DNA from: an uncultured Shewanella sp.
Lineage (GTDB): Bacteria > Pseudomonadota > Gammaproteobacteria > Enterobacterales > Shewanellaceae
Reading direction: 5' to 3'
Assembly: GCF_947501665.1 (NCBI RefSeq)
Contig: NZ_CANMWS010000004.1
Span: 170,796-234,795 of the forward strand
Length of the DNA: 64,000 bases
Shown here: piece after piece, positions 55,263 through 64,000 of the stretch
Position numbering within the stretch: the first letter of the stretch is position 1
How the letters are laid out: every line of letters begins with the position of its first letter
Notes under the pieces: generated by a model
The model's input: only the letters and a program-made list of their open reading frames with translations
The model's database searches: none
What the model was told of the DNA's origin: nothing
Program-made: the position numbers and the translations under genes

Positions 55263-56804
55263 TCATGCTTGTACATGTAAATTAAAGAAGTGACGACCAT
55301 GTTCTTTAATTAACAATAAAATATCTTCTAAATCCGACAACCTTGTACTCGGATTTAATAAGGTAAATTTTAAATAACGTCGACCGTGCACTTGAGTACT
55401 GGCAACAACAGCTTCACCCGATCGGAATATGGCTTTACGAATATGCTCATTTGCCCGATCGATTTTCTCAGGTGATACATCATGATCTGGAATATAGCGA
55501 AATACTAAGGTACTGATTTCAGGTTGATGGATCACATCGATATTGCTATCAGCTTCATATAACACATAAGCTTGCTGAGCCATGTCCATCACTTGTTCAA
55601 AAATAGCCCCTATTTTATTTGGACCCATAATGCGCATGGTTAACCATAACTTCAAAGAATCAAATCGGCGCGTCGTTTGAATACTTTTATTAACTAAGTT
55701 CGGAGTACCTTCTAATTGCTGACTTAGCGGGTTTAAGTATTCCGCATGATGAGTCACTACCGATAAATTCGATTTATCTTTAACAAAAAACGCACCACAA
55801 CTCACTGGTTGAAAAAATGATTTATGAAAATCAACAGTGACCGAGTCTGCTCTTTCAATACCATTTAATAAATGACTATGATTTTCTGTGACTAATAAAC
55901 CACAACCATAGGCTGCATCAGCGTGCATCCATAAACCATATTTTTCACATAAGTCTGCAATTTGATTGATGGGATCAATACTGCCAAAATCTGTGGTTCC
56001 CGTTGTGGCAACGACAGCAATAGGAATAAGACCTTGTTTTAATGTATCAATAATACGGCTTTCTAATACTCTCGTATCCATTTTGAACTTGTTATCAACA
56101 GGAATGGATACTACGGCATCATAGCCTAACCCTAAAATAGCCGCTGATTTTTGCACACTAAAGTGACTGCTTTCAGACGTAAAAATTCTGAATTTATTTG
56201 CATCACTGGGTAATCCACGCTCTTTGATTTCATAACCTGGCTCTCTATTAGAACAAAATGCATCACGCGCAAGCAACATGGCCATTAAATTTGATTGGGT
56301 CCCACCACTGGTAAAGATACCGTCACCATTAGTACCAAAACCAATACGTTTAGCCGTCCAGTCTAATAATGTTTGTTCAATTAACGTGCCGCCTGCACTT
56401 TGATCCCAAGTATCCAGAGAAGAGTTAATGGAAGATAAAATTAATTCAGCTAAAATAGCAGGGTAAACAATAGGACAATTTAAATGAGCTATATATTTAG
56501 GGTGATTAAAATAAACAGCGTCATTTAAATAAACATTTTCTAATTCGTTTAATGCATCAGAGATATTTTCAAATGGCATGTCTAAATTAATATTGTCAAA
56601 CTTAGGCGCTAATTCATGAGGTAAAATCCCTGTAAATGGACCATCTAGATGAGTCAATTGCTTATTAATTAATGATAGACCTTGTAATATGCCCTTTTCA
56701 TATTCCGCTAAGTTATCACTATTAAAAATATACTGACGATTGTCTTCGTGATTGATCATTGCTGGCTGGACATTAATAGCAACGGATGTTTCAGTATTAC
56801 TCAT
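55263..56804 (-). CDS. PLP-dependent group II decarboxylase (lysine/ornithine/diaminobutyrate type; DesA/BibA-like)
   Basis: The 513-aa enzyme makes the diamine. It has YFNHPKYIAHLNCP, GDGIFTSGGTQSNLMAMLLAR, WMHADAAYGCG and the PLP lysine in SVTVDFHKSFFQPVSCGAFF. ATG 56804 has AAGGGTAG upstream, so the 12-codon extension is rejected. The family includes L-2,4-diaminobutyrate decarboxylase and the siderophore-linked lysine decarboxylases DesA and BibA. With the hydroxylase and GNAT next door, cadaverine formation is the best guess. First gene of the Fur-boxed operon. Confidence 0.87.
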   Translation of the reverse strand: MSNTETSVAINVQPAMINHEDNRQYIFNSDNLAEYEKGILQGLSLINKQLTHLDGPFTGILPHELAPKFDNINLDMPFENISDALNELENVYLNDAVYFNHPKYIAHLNCPIVYPAILAELILSSINSSLDTWDQSAGGTLIEQTLLDWTAKRIGFGTNGDGIFTSGGTQSNLMAMLLARDAFCSNREPGYEIKERGLPSDANKFRIFTSESSHFSVQKSAAILGLGYDAVVSIPVDNKFKMDTRVLESRIIDTLKQGLIPIAVVATTGTTDFGSIDPINQIADLCEKYGLWMHADAAYGCGLLVTENHSHLLNGIERADSVTVDFHKSFFQPVSCGAFFVKDKSNLSVVTHHAEYLNPLSQQLEGTPNLVNKSIQTTRRFDSLKLWLTMRIMGPNKIGAIFEQVMDMAQQAYVLYEADSNIDVIHQPEISTLVFRYIPDHDVSPEKIDRANEHIRKAIFRSGEAVVASTQVHGRRYLKFTLLNPSTRLSDLEDILLLIKEHGRHFFNLHVQA

Positions 56805-56840
56805 TATTATTCTACCCTTAAACGACATTAAAACAGTCAA

Positions 56841-57724
56841 ATTGAAATAAGGATCCCAATACTAGGATCAGCTATTTTATAACACTCAATACAATCACTT
56901 TTATTCATTAATATGCTTAAAAGTCAATCGTTCACGCCTTACGATTCTGTACGCTCCCAACTACACCTTTAGTCTAAAGAATCAAAGAAAACGCTAACTA
57001 TAATGATAACCATTATCATTTGCAATCCTATTCATAAAAAAAACATTCACAATTCACAAAAAAACCACGGCATCAACTCTAAACTGAGTTCAAATAGCAG
57101 ACAGGTCAAACTTAATTAACTGAAATTAAATAAATATTTTTAAATAAAAAATAAGGTTTTATGAGAAAGAATAAAAAGTAAAAAATCGTAAGGATCACCC
57201 TAACAATGAGACTTTATTGGTATCGTCGTAATATATCTAAAAGATAATAAAAATGTAAATTAACTGCTAAGATCTGTCTTTTTAAGCCAGCAGGCTTGTC
57301 CATGTAATACTGCAAAATCAATATCTGGTTTCAGGATGTGTGAAAAAGCGTCACTCTAGGCATGCTCTATACCCGCCTCAAAAAATCTGACCTTTATTCG
57401 TAAAGCGCAATGAGTCTAATTCTGCGTTAGAATAAATATGACAATCTTAATCACTCTTATTGACAAATTTATCACTTACTTATACATCACTTAATAGTAG
57501 CAAAACTCCCCCTCCCCTTTTAGATGACATCTGTCCACAAACACATCATCACTGATAGAAACGCGTTAAAGCACTTTAAAAACCAAAACAAAGAATAAAA
57601 TCAATTCGTTACATATATACTTAAGTCATAATACAAAAGGTATATATTCTTTTTCTTTAAAAAAGAAGGAGAGTTGTTTATTCTTTCCATTGAATTAATT
57701 TGAATAAAAAGGGTGTGTAGATCC
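56841..57724. other. Divergent regulatory region between the siderophore operon and the PhoD-like gene
   Basis: About 880 bp. It holds the Fur box at 56999-57017. I see no ORF with coding character. An sRNA could be here, but I could not define promoter and terminator boundaries. Confidence 0.5.
56999..57017. promoter_or_regulatory. Fur box of the siderophore operon
   Basis: TATAATGATAACCATTATC matches GATAATGATAATCATTATC at 17 of 19 positions and forms a near-perfect dyad. It lies about 195 bp upstream of the decarboxylase start, so iron repression of the whole biosynthetic run is expected. Confidence 0.88.
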
Positions 57725-59659
57725 ATGCTTGTAGCCAATAAGAAGACAGATATCGTCAATCAACTCCCTCTTATATTGGCAGGTCCCATTTTACGCCATT
57801 GTGACGAAACGCACTTTACTCTATGGTTTGTCAGCAAAATACCATTAAACCAACTGCAATTACAATTAGACAACACCCCCTTTAATCGAACACTCTGTGA
57901 TGATGAAATTTATTGCATTCAACTCGGTCAGCATGCCTATCAATACCTCATTACAATCAATGAAAATAAGCTGCTTCCACAGCAGGTCTTAATTGGTTAC
58001 AAATTAATCGATAACGAACTTGGCCCTCTTTTTAACAGCATCGCCGATTTATTATATGCAAATACCGAGACGCCACAATTTGTGATTAAACCTAATATTG
58101 ATAATTTATTGCATGGCTCTTGCCGTAATCCCCATCATTTCAGTGATGATGGCCTTGTAAGAGCCGATAAGCATATTGCAAATAACCAAACAGCAAATAA
58201 ACGACCTGCACTTTTAATGCTCAGTGGCGATCAAGTCTATGTTGATGATATTGCCGGCCCCATGCTTTTTGCAATTGGTAAAGTTATCAAAATATTAGGT
58301 CTCAATGAAGAAGCATTCACCGAAGGCACTGTGCCGAATAGCAGCTATTTTCGATATAACCCTTGTGATATGTATCAACGCCACAGTCAATTATTACCTA
58401 ACACACAATATAAAGCGAAAACAGCCATCACTCGTTGGTATATTAATCATCCCATTTTTACCTCGTCAATAGCCGAAAACCACCTTATCAGCCTAGCTGA
58501 AATTATTGGCTTATACATGCTCACATGGTCACCAGAACTTTGGCGCTTTATCGATATTCCTGAAGAAAATACAGGTTTATTTCCTATTAACCAACAGCGC
58601 TGGGCAGAAGAACTCAAACACATTAAACAATTCATTAAAGGACTGCCTAATGTACGCCGATTATTAGCCCATTTGCCTACTTATATGATATTTGATGATC
58701 ATGATGTTACCGATGACTGGAATCTAACCGCAAAATGGGAACTCGCCGCTTATGAACATGCTTTCTCGAAACGCATTATTGGTAATGCCCTTATTGGATA
58801 TACCTTATTTCAAGGCTTAGGAAATGCACCTGACAAATTCCAAGCAGAGATAATCCCGCTTCTCAATCAATATTTTGAGAAGCCAAACAGTGAATATCAA
58901 GATAACTTGATACACACATTGTTAAAGTTCGAAAATTGGCATTATACCTTAAATACCTCCCCCAAATTAATTGTACTCGATACACGCACTCGTCGCTGGC
59001 GCAGTGAATCTAACTTAGGAAAACCTTCAGGACTCATGGACTGGGAGGCCCTCATGGATCTGCAGCAGGAATTATTAAATCAATCAAAAGTCATCATTAT
59101 CTCTGCCGCCCCTATGTTTGGTGTGAAACTCATTGAAGCAGTCCAACGAATGGCAACGTTATGCGGAGGCTCCCTCTTAGTTGATGCTGAAAACTGGATG
59201 GCCCATCCCGGTACAGCAAATAGTTTATTAAGTATCTTTCAGCATAAGAAAACCCCAGAGCAATTTATTATTTTATCTGGCGATGTACATTATTCGTTTA
59301 GTTATGATATCCACTTACGATTTCGCAAAGGTGGGCCAGATATTTATCAAATCACTTGTAGTGGAATAAAAAATCAATTCCCCGATAGATTACTGAGTGC
59401 CTTTGATAAGTTAAACGGCTGGTTATATGGACATTTCTCTCCATTAAACTTACTCACCAAGCGTAAACGTCTATCGATTCGTGGGCGAAGACCTAATGGT
59501 CATTCAAGTCAAAGATTAGTGAATAATAGCGGTATAGGATATTTAGCCCTCAATGATAAAGGCTCTCCCACTCAGATCTCTGTCTTACATAGCGATATGA
59601 GCACGACAGATTTCCATCCTCCCCGTCAACATCGAAAAGAAATGAAAGATCTTCTTTAA
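57725..59659 (+). CDS. PhoD-like metallophosphatase family protein
   Basis: The 644-aa product shows the PhoD-type order: HGSCRNPHHFSDDG, LMLSGDQVYVDDIAGP, YMIFDDHDVTDDWN, LIVLDTRTRRW and IILSGDVHYSFSYDI (metal-binding Asp, His). It lacks a Tat or Sec signal, unlike classical secreted PhoD, so it is probably cytoplasmic. An N-terminal beta-rich domain (residues about 1-110) precedes the catalytic part. ATG 57725 is preferred over GTG 57713, which is too close to AAGGG. Phosphodiester or phosphomonoester substrate unknown. Divergent from the siderophore operon, which it may merely neighbour. Confidence 0.78.
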   Translation: MLVANKKTDIVNQLPLILAGPILRHCDETHFTLWFVSKIPLNQLQLQLDNTPFNRTLCDDEIYCIQLGQHAYQYLITINENKLLPQQVLIGYKLIDNELGPLFNSIADLLYANTETPQFVIKPNIDNLLHGSCRNPHHFSDDGLVRADKHIANNQTANKRPALLMLSGDQVYVDDIAGPMLFAIGKVIKILGLNEEAFTEGTVPNSSYFRYNPCDMYQRHSQLLPNTQYKAKTAITRWYINHPIFTSSIAENHLISLAEIIGLYMLTWSPELWRFIDIPEENTGLFPINQQRWAEELKHIKQFIKGLPNVRRLLAHLPTYMIFDDHDVTDDWNLTAKWELAAYEHAFSKRIIGNALIGYTLFQGLGNAPDKFQAEIIPLLNQYFEKPNSEYQDNLIHTLLKFENWHYTLNTSPKLIVLDTRTRRWRSESNLGKPSGLMDWEALMDLQQELLNQSKVIIISAAPMFGVKLIEAVQRMATLCGGSLLVDAENWMAHPGTANSLLSIFQHKKTPEQFIILSGDVHYSFSYDIHLRFRKGGPDIYQITCSGIKNQFPDRLLSAFDKLNGWLYGHFSPLNLLTKRKRLSIRGRRPNGHSSQRLVNNSGIGYLALNDKGSPTQISVLHSDMSTTDFHPPRQHRKEMKDLL

Positions 59660-59815
59660 GATTATTCAATTTTCAAACGAGCAGTATAAATCAAGGTAAA
59701 ACATTCACAGTTAAACATTAAGCCATTAATGAATAATAAACATTCAATTGGCGCAGTTATTGCTTCAAAAACGGATAAAAAGCCCTAAACGCCCTAAAAT
59801 ACGGCGATATACCAG

Positions 59816-59845
59816 TTGTAAACAATAACAATACTTTGCTATAAT
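59816..59845 (+). promoter_or_regulatory. Sigma-70 promoter of deaD with extended -10
   Basis: TTGTAA (59816-59821) and TATAAT (59840-59845) are separated by 18 bp, with TGC before the -10 (TGnTATAAT). It implies a leader of about 95-100 nt before the deaD ATG. Confidence 0.7.
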
Positions 59846-59852
59846 ATGCCGC

Positions 59853-59949
59853 TGTATTTACTTTTTCGTCGCGGGAAATCGACACGGGGTTGATTTTCTG
59901 TCTGTGAAATTTTTAACGCGCTTCATGCGTTTCCACAAGGCTACAACCC
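59853..59949 (+). promoter_or_regulatory. Structured 5' leader of deaD
   Basis: The expected leader holds complementary segments GGGAAATC (about 59873) and GATTTTC (about 59893), and AACGC/GCGTT (about 59915-59930). Long structured leaders are usual for cold-inducible RNA helicase genes. A regulatory role here is inferred. Confidence 0.4.
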
Positions 59950-61755
59950 ATGTCATCCAATGAAAAAACTTTCCGCGAACTCGGTCTAACCGAGCCTTTG
60001 TTGCGTGCTCTTGACGAACTTGGTTATGAAAAACCAACCCCTATTCAATCAGAAAGCATTTACCCTCTGATGGAAGGTAAAGATATTTTAGGTCAAGCAC
60101 AAACCGGTACAGGTAAAACAGGTGCCTTCGCATTACCTTTATTAAACAGCATCGATCCAACCACTAACGCGCCGCAAATTTTAGTTTTAGCACCGACTCG
60201 CGAGCTTGCCGTTCAAGTTGCTGAAGCTTTTGGTAGCTACTCTAAATTCATGAAAGGCTTACATGTTCTGCCTATTTACGGCGGTCAGAGTATGCAACAG
60301 CAACTCAATGCACTAAGACGTGGCCCTCAAATCATTGTGGGTACACCTGGACGTGTAATGGATCATATGCGTCGTGGCACACTAAAATTAGCCACATTAA
60401 AAGCCATGGTGCTTGATGAAGCTGATGAAATGCTAAAAATGGGCTTCATCGACGATATCGAATGGATCTTAGAACACACGCCAAAAGAGCGTCAATTAGC
60501 ATTATTCTCAGCCACTATGCCTGAGCAAATTAAACGTGTGGCGAATAAGTATTTAGATAACCCAGTACACATTAAAATTGCCTCTAGCCAAACAACCGTT
60601 GAATCCATTGAGCAACGTTTTGTACAAGTATCACAGCACAATAAACTAGAAGCCCTAGTACGTGTATTAGAAGTGGAAAATACTGAAGGTATTATTATCT
60701 TCGTTAGAACTCGTAATAGTTGTGTTGAATTAGCAGAAAAACTAGAAGCTCGCGGTTATGCATCATCACCCTTACACGGTGATATGAACCAACAAGCTCG
60801 TGAACGTGCGGTTGAACAGCTTAAGCGTGGAAAATTAGATATCCTGATTGCAACAGACGTTGCTGCACGTGGCCTTGATGTTGAACGTATTGGTCATGTT
60901 GTTAACTATGATATTCCGTATGACACAGAGGCGTATGTGCACCGCATTGGACGTACAGGACGTGCTGGGCGTAACGGTATGGCGATTCTATTCGTCACTC
61001 ATAGAGAAATGCGTATGTTACGCACCATTGAGCGTGCAACTAAGAGTCGCATCGCACCAATGAATGTTCCTAGCCCTGAAACGGTCACTGAGCGTCGTTT
61101 GTCACGTTTAGGTGAGCAAGTATCAAGCATCATTGACAATGATTCTTTAGACTTTATGAAAGGTGCGGTTGCTCAACTTTGCCAACAGTTAGAAGTCGAT
61201 ACCGATATTCTTGCTGCTGCATTATTACAACAAGTACAAAAAGAACGCCCACTACAATTACCAGCTATTACTGAGCGCCAACGTGATAATCGCGACTCTC
61301 GTAATGAGCGTGGATCACGTGATCGTAATCGCCGTGGCGAATCTCGCCCAACACCAACGAACTTAGGCACAGCAGATCCTTTAAAAGATAACCCTGATGT
61401 TAAAATGTGTCGTTACCTTATTGATGTTGGACGTGACAATGGCGTTGGTGTAGGCAATATTGTTGGCGCTGTCGCAAATGAAGCGAATATTGATAGCCGT
61501 TATATTGGTCAAATTCAGTTATTTGACCAAATGACAGCAATTGATCTACCTGACGGTATGCCAAAAGATGTTCTGCAACATCTGCGTAAAGTACGTGTTT
61601 GTGGTAAAGCGCTCAATATTCGTGAAGCGAATGGCCAAACCGTAGAAGTCAGCGACAGCCGACCGCCACGTCGCCCACGCCGTTCTTCTGGCGATCGCCG
61701 CCCTTCTGGTGACAGAAAGTCACACCGTAAAGGACCAGCAAAAGACGCTGAATAA
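59950..61755 (+). CDS. deaD: ATP-dependent DEAD-box RNA helicase DeaD (CsdA)
   Basis: The 601-aa protein has the Q motif (KPTPIQSESIYPLM), Walker A AQTGTGKT, PTRELA, GTPGRVMDH, DEAD in MVLDEADEMLKMGF, SAT, and the C-half motifs ARGLDVERIGHVVNYD and HRIGRTGRAGR. The tail holds an Arg-rich stretch (RDNRDSRNERGSRDRNRRGE), the DbpA/CsdA RNA-binding domain (VGNIVGAVANEANIDSRYIGQIQLFDQMTAIDLP) and a basic Arg/Ser-rich end. It acts in ribosome assembly and mRNA decay, above all in the cold. It has its own promoter and a strong terminator. Confidence 0.95.
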   Translation: MSSNEKTFRELGLTEPLLRALDELGYEKPTPIQSESIYPLMEGKDILGQAQTGTGKTGAFALPLLNSIDPTTNAPQILVLAPTRELAVQVAEAFGSYSKFMKGLHVLPIYGGQSMQQQLNALRRGPQIIVGTPGRVMDHMRRGTLKLATLKAMVLDEADEMLKMGFIDDIEWILEHTPKERQLALFSATMPEQIKRVANKYLDNPVHIKIASSQTTVESIEQRFVQVSQHNKLEALVRVLEVENTEGIIIFVRTRNSCVELAEKLEARGYASSPLHGDMNQQARERAVEQLKRGKLDILIATDVAARGLDVERIGHVVNYDIPYDTEAYVHRIGRTGRAGRNGMAILFVTHREMRMLRTIERATKSRIAPMNVPSPETVTERRLSRLGEQVSSIIDNDSLDFMKGAVAQLCQQLEVDTDILAAALLQQVQKERPLQLPAITERQRDNRDSRNERGSRDRNRRGESRPTPTNLGTADPLKDNPDVKMCRYLIDVGRDNGVGVGNIVGAVANEANIDSRYIGQIQLFDQMTAIDLPDGMPKDVLQHLRKVRVCGKALNIREANGQTVEVSDSRPPRRPRRSSGDRRPSGDRKSHRKGPAKDAE

Positions 61756-61798
61756 GCAAGTATTTATACCCCTTATTCAAGTCACATAAGCATCAAAT

Positions 61799-61823
61799 AA
61801 AAGGAGCCTAAGGGCTCCTTTTT
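61799..61823 (+). terminator. Intrinsic terminator of deaD
   Basis: AAAAGGAGCC (61799-61808) and GGCTCCTTTT (61813-61822) form a 10-bp stem with a 4-nt loop followed by T. Confidence 0.92.
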
Positions 61824-61836
61824 AGATTGCCATCAA

Positions 61837-63255
61837 TTAATCTGACTGATTGAGTACCTCATATAAATGAGGATTCGTGGTGATAGGCGCACCCAACACT
61901 TTATTAAGCAAAATATAATAGGCATTAATACCTTTATCATAATCCAGCTGTGCATTCGATTCTTTATAGCTTAAAAGCGGTTTATTGTGATCCATAAAAT
62001 CAGTAATAAATGATGATAATATCTGCCCGTCTTCTTGAATATCCGCAGAATTAAATTCAATAATACTGGCGCAGTGACTCTCATTTAAATCCCGAAACTG
62101 AGGAAGAAAGTAAGCAAAGTTGTCAAATTGATCTAATTGCATAGCCAGTGCATCGGTATCTTGCTGCCATAACTCATGAATGTAGCGCCACTTCGTTAGC
62201 TCGTCTGTTTCTGACTCAATATAATCATAAAAGCGTTCGTATGAATAAGCAGAATAATTCAAGTCTTTCTGAAAGTGAACATGGGCCAAACGATCATTTG
62301 GCCATTCTTGTGCTAATGCGCTGTTAATACTCCCCATATCATTGAGCTTAAAGTTCGGCAAATCCTCACTAATATAATCAATCACATTACTTAGACCCCA
62401 AGCCTGATTTATTTTATTATGCAGCGGTAGACTGGCAGCTTCGCTCCCTTGCAAAGCAGGAAAGATAGGGCCTGAATCATTAAACAAATAAGCAGTACTG
62501 GTCGGTGACATGTCACGACGTAATAAGTGGTAATTAACAAGAGAACCTGTTCCACCCGCACTGCAACCTGTCACCATCATACGAGAGGGTTGCTGCATAT
62601 TATCTCTAAGCCATGCAGTAATTGCCCGCATATTCGCTAGACCGTTATGATGCCATTCTAATGGAGGATTCTCACCATTTGGATCTTCATAGGTTTCCAC
62701 TTTATCACCCGCATAAATATCACCTGTACAATAAGGAACATAGATCAGATTCCAATCCTGCACTTCAGGGTGATCTTCATAATGGGGCGGAAAAATAAAA
62801 GGAGAAACCAAAGCCGTATTTAACTTAAAAATATAATTATCAGGGATCCCGTCAGGGTTCCTTGCCCCCCTCACGCCAGACTGACCGCTGCAACTTTCAT
62901 AATCCCAACACGCACCTCCCCCTTCTAAATAAAAAAGGTAATTACGATTATCATTCACCCTTCTAACGTAAAACTTATACTCACTTCCGTTTCCACACAT
63001 CGCACCTGTTTCTTCTGAAAGATTAACCTGTTGCCACAAATTAAATAAACCCGGTTTAAATCCATCTTCATAATCGACAGGATTAGAAAGTAATGGATAT
63101 GGACCGCTTCTTTCATGCTCTTGAATAAGGTTATCTGCCTTAGGTGGCCAGATAATATTTAAAAAGCTCTGCCAAGATGAATAATTGCCATCATCATAAG
63201 CCATAGCAGAATGACTCATCATTAACAAAAAAAAACATCCCCAAAATTTATACAT
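61837..63255 (-). CDS. Secreted pectinacetylesterase/Notum-family hydrolase
   Basis: The 472-aa product has a signal peptide (MYKFWGCFFLLMMSHSAMA). ATG 63255 has GAGGTG six bases upstream, so the longer frame to 63291 is rejected. The family core is visible: YLFYLEGGGACWDYESCSG, LIYVPYCTGDIYAGD and the nucleophile in MVTGCSAGGTGSLVNYHLLR, followed by NDSGPIFPA. These are the alpha/beta-hydrolase motifs of PAE/Notum esterases, which remove acetyl or acyl groups from polysaccharides or proteins. Substrate unknown; extracellular glycan deacetylation is likely. Monocistronic. Confidence 0.83.
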   Translation of the reverse strand: MYKFWGCFFLLMMSHSAMAYDDGNYSSWQSFLNIIWPPKADNLIQEHERSGPYPLLSNPVDYEDGFKPGLFNLWQQVNLSEETGAMCGNGSEYKFYVRRVNDNRNYLFYLEGGGACWDYESCSGQSGVRGARNPDGIPDNYIFKLNTALVSPFIFPPHYEDHPEVQDWNLIYVPYCTGDIYAGDKVETYEDPNGENPPLEWHHNGLANMRAITAWLRDNMQQPSRMMVTGCSAGGTGSLVNYHLLRRDMSPTSTAYLFNDSGPIFPALQGSEAASLPLHNKINQAWGLSNVIDYISEDLPNFKLNDMGSINSALAQEWPNDRLAHVHFQKDLNYSAYSYERFYDYIESETDELTKWRYIHELWQQDTDALAMQLDQFDNFAYFLPQFRDLNESHCASIIEFNSADIQEDGQILSSFITDFMDHNKPLLSYKESNAQLDYDKGINAYYILLNKVLGAPITTNPHLYEVLNQSD

Positions 63256-63469
63256 AAGGCACCTCAAATTTATTGTTGTCGTTTTAAACATAAGACAAAA
63301 ACAATAAATTTCAATATAGGGACACTTTTTAAAAATCAGTTAGTTAAAAGGTATTATGAACAAACCCCCTAAGAAGAAAGAAGGCAAATTAAGGAAATAA
63401 AGAATCAAAATGATATAACAAAAAATAAACGAATCAAAATTCAAACAAACCAAATTGAATTGTTTTCAA

Positions 63470-63676
63470 TTAGCGCTTACCATCTGTTTTACTCATCTGT
63501 TTAAGGCAAGATTGGCACACACACTGATGAGTATTATTCGCTAACAGAGAAGGGCGAGATGACTTAGAGAAACATTGCTGATGGCACCAGCAATCGCTCA
63601 CTTTTTGTCCCACAACCACAGCGCATTCATTATTTTTAGCACACAACGGGCATTCAAGTTCAATGGGACGCATCAT
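63470..63676 (-). CDS. Small cysteine-rich CWC-type protein
   Basis: This protein of about 68 aa has ELECPLC near the start, CWCHQQCF in the middle and CVCQSC near the end, the pattern of the Cys-rich CWC family, probably metal-binding. Start: ATG 63676 or the adjacent ATG 63673, both near GGAG; the longer frame to 63700 is less likely. Function unknown. Confidence 0.7.
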   Translation of the reverse strand: MMRPIELECPLCAKNNECAVVVGQKVSDCWCHQQCFSKSSRPSLLANNTHQCVCQSCLKQMSKTDGKR

Positions 63677-63794
63677 TTTCTCCGTTAACATTAAGCGCAA
63701 TTAAAAATATTGACTCTAAAAATAAATCATAAAGAGTAATGGGTTAATATAACGCACTTAAACATCAACAGGAAGGAAGCTAAGATAGAAAAGA

Positions 63795-63871
63795 TGGGGT
63801 GACTGATGGGGCTCGAACCCACGACAACCGGAATCACAATCCGGGGCTCTACCAACTGAGCTACAATCACC
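63795..63871 (-). tRNA. tRNA-His (GTG)
   Basis: Read on the minus strand from 63871, the sequence gives the G-1, a 7-bp acceptor stem (one G-U), AGCTCAGTTGGTAGAGC in the D arm, anticodon GTG at 63835-63837, GGGTTCGAGCCCC in the T arm, discriminator C and encoded CCA. The G-1:C73 pair is the tRNA-His hallmark. Confidence 0.96.
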
Positions 63872-63923
63872 ACTGTTCTAGATAATAATCATTAAGCTAA
63901 ACGACCGATGATTATTTAAAAAG

Positions 63924-64000
<77 letters not shown>

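Noticed and set aside
57100..57700. A RyhB-like iron sRNA in the gap beside the Fur box
   Set aside because: No clear pairing core, promoter and terminator combination could be identified.

Overview
This is an AT-rich stretch of gammaproteobacterial chromosome. MetJ with its met boxes, MetL/MetB, a DeaD/CsdA-type helicase, a RegA/RegB-type redox pair, an exact FNR-type box, TonB-dependent receptors and CesT-like and SET-domain proteins together suggest a marine Alteromonadales or Shewanellaceae-like bacterium. The genus is an inference. There are no insertion sequences, phage genes, rRNA genes or CRISPR arrays. Two tRNA genes (His, Pro) close the right end.

Region by region. 1-5.6 kb: an FMN-dependent hydroxy-acid dehydrogenase, cut by the window edge and internally deleted; a large secreted glycine-rich protein; and an FNR-boxed operon joining the tRNA-hydroxylation protein TrhP (YegQ) to a YfhL-type ferredoxin. 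5.8-11.6 kb: an APC permease, then the methionine regulon metBL/metJ with MetJ operators. 11.6-20.8 kb: a secreted phospholipase C-like protein with three lectin or beta-trefoil modules, a TauE/SafE permease, an outer-membrane barrel candidate, a divergent LysR/SDR pair, a Wzx-like flippase and a secreted DUF3103-like protein. 21-31 kb: a TonB receptor, a small secreted protein with a DxDYND motif, a CpdB-like lipoprotein, a DMT exporter, two MFS transporters and an SMP-30 lactonase. 31.3-34 kb: a CesT-type type III secretion chaperone overlapping or abutting a coiled-coil serine-hydrolase effector candidate with poly-C tracts at its start. 34.3-37.5 kb: a stand-alone MnmD, decayed tandem copies of the regA 3' end, then a RegB/RegA-like pair. 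37.8-41.8 kb: a secreted PKD/beta-helix protein and three tandem small SET-domain proteins.

41.8-57 kb is an iron-acquisition island, nearly all on the minus strand. A 17/19 Fur box precedes the run decarboxylase, N-hydroxylase, MFS exporter, GNAT acyltransferase, NIS synthetase, fused GNAT-NIS synthetase and FhuF-like reductase. A membrane acyltransferase, a TonB siderophore receptor with its own weaker Fur-like site and a PepSY protein follow. The logic is that of bisucaberin/desferrioxamine-type hydroxamates: diamine, then N-hydroxydiamine, then N-acyl-hydroxydiamine, then oligomer. The acyltransferase-synthetase module is present twice, once fused and once split by an ATGA overlap.

57.7-64 kb: a PhoD-like phosphatase, a DEAD-box helicase with its own promoter and leader, a secreted pectinacetylesterase/Notum-like hydrolase, a small Cys-rich protein and the two tRNAs. 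The strongest candidates for undescribed biology are the duplicated fused/split siderophore synthetase, the T3SS-type chaperone-hydrolase pair, the SET-protein array and the lectin-decorated phospholipase.
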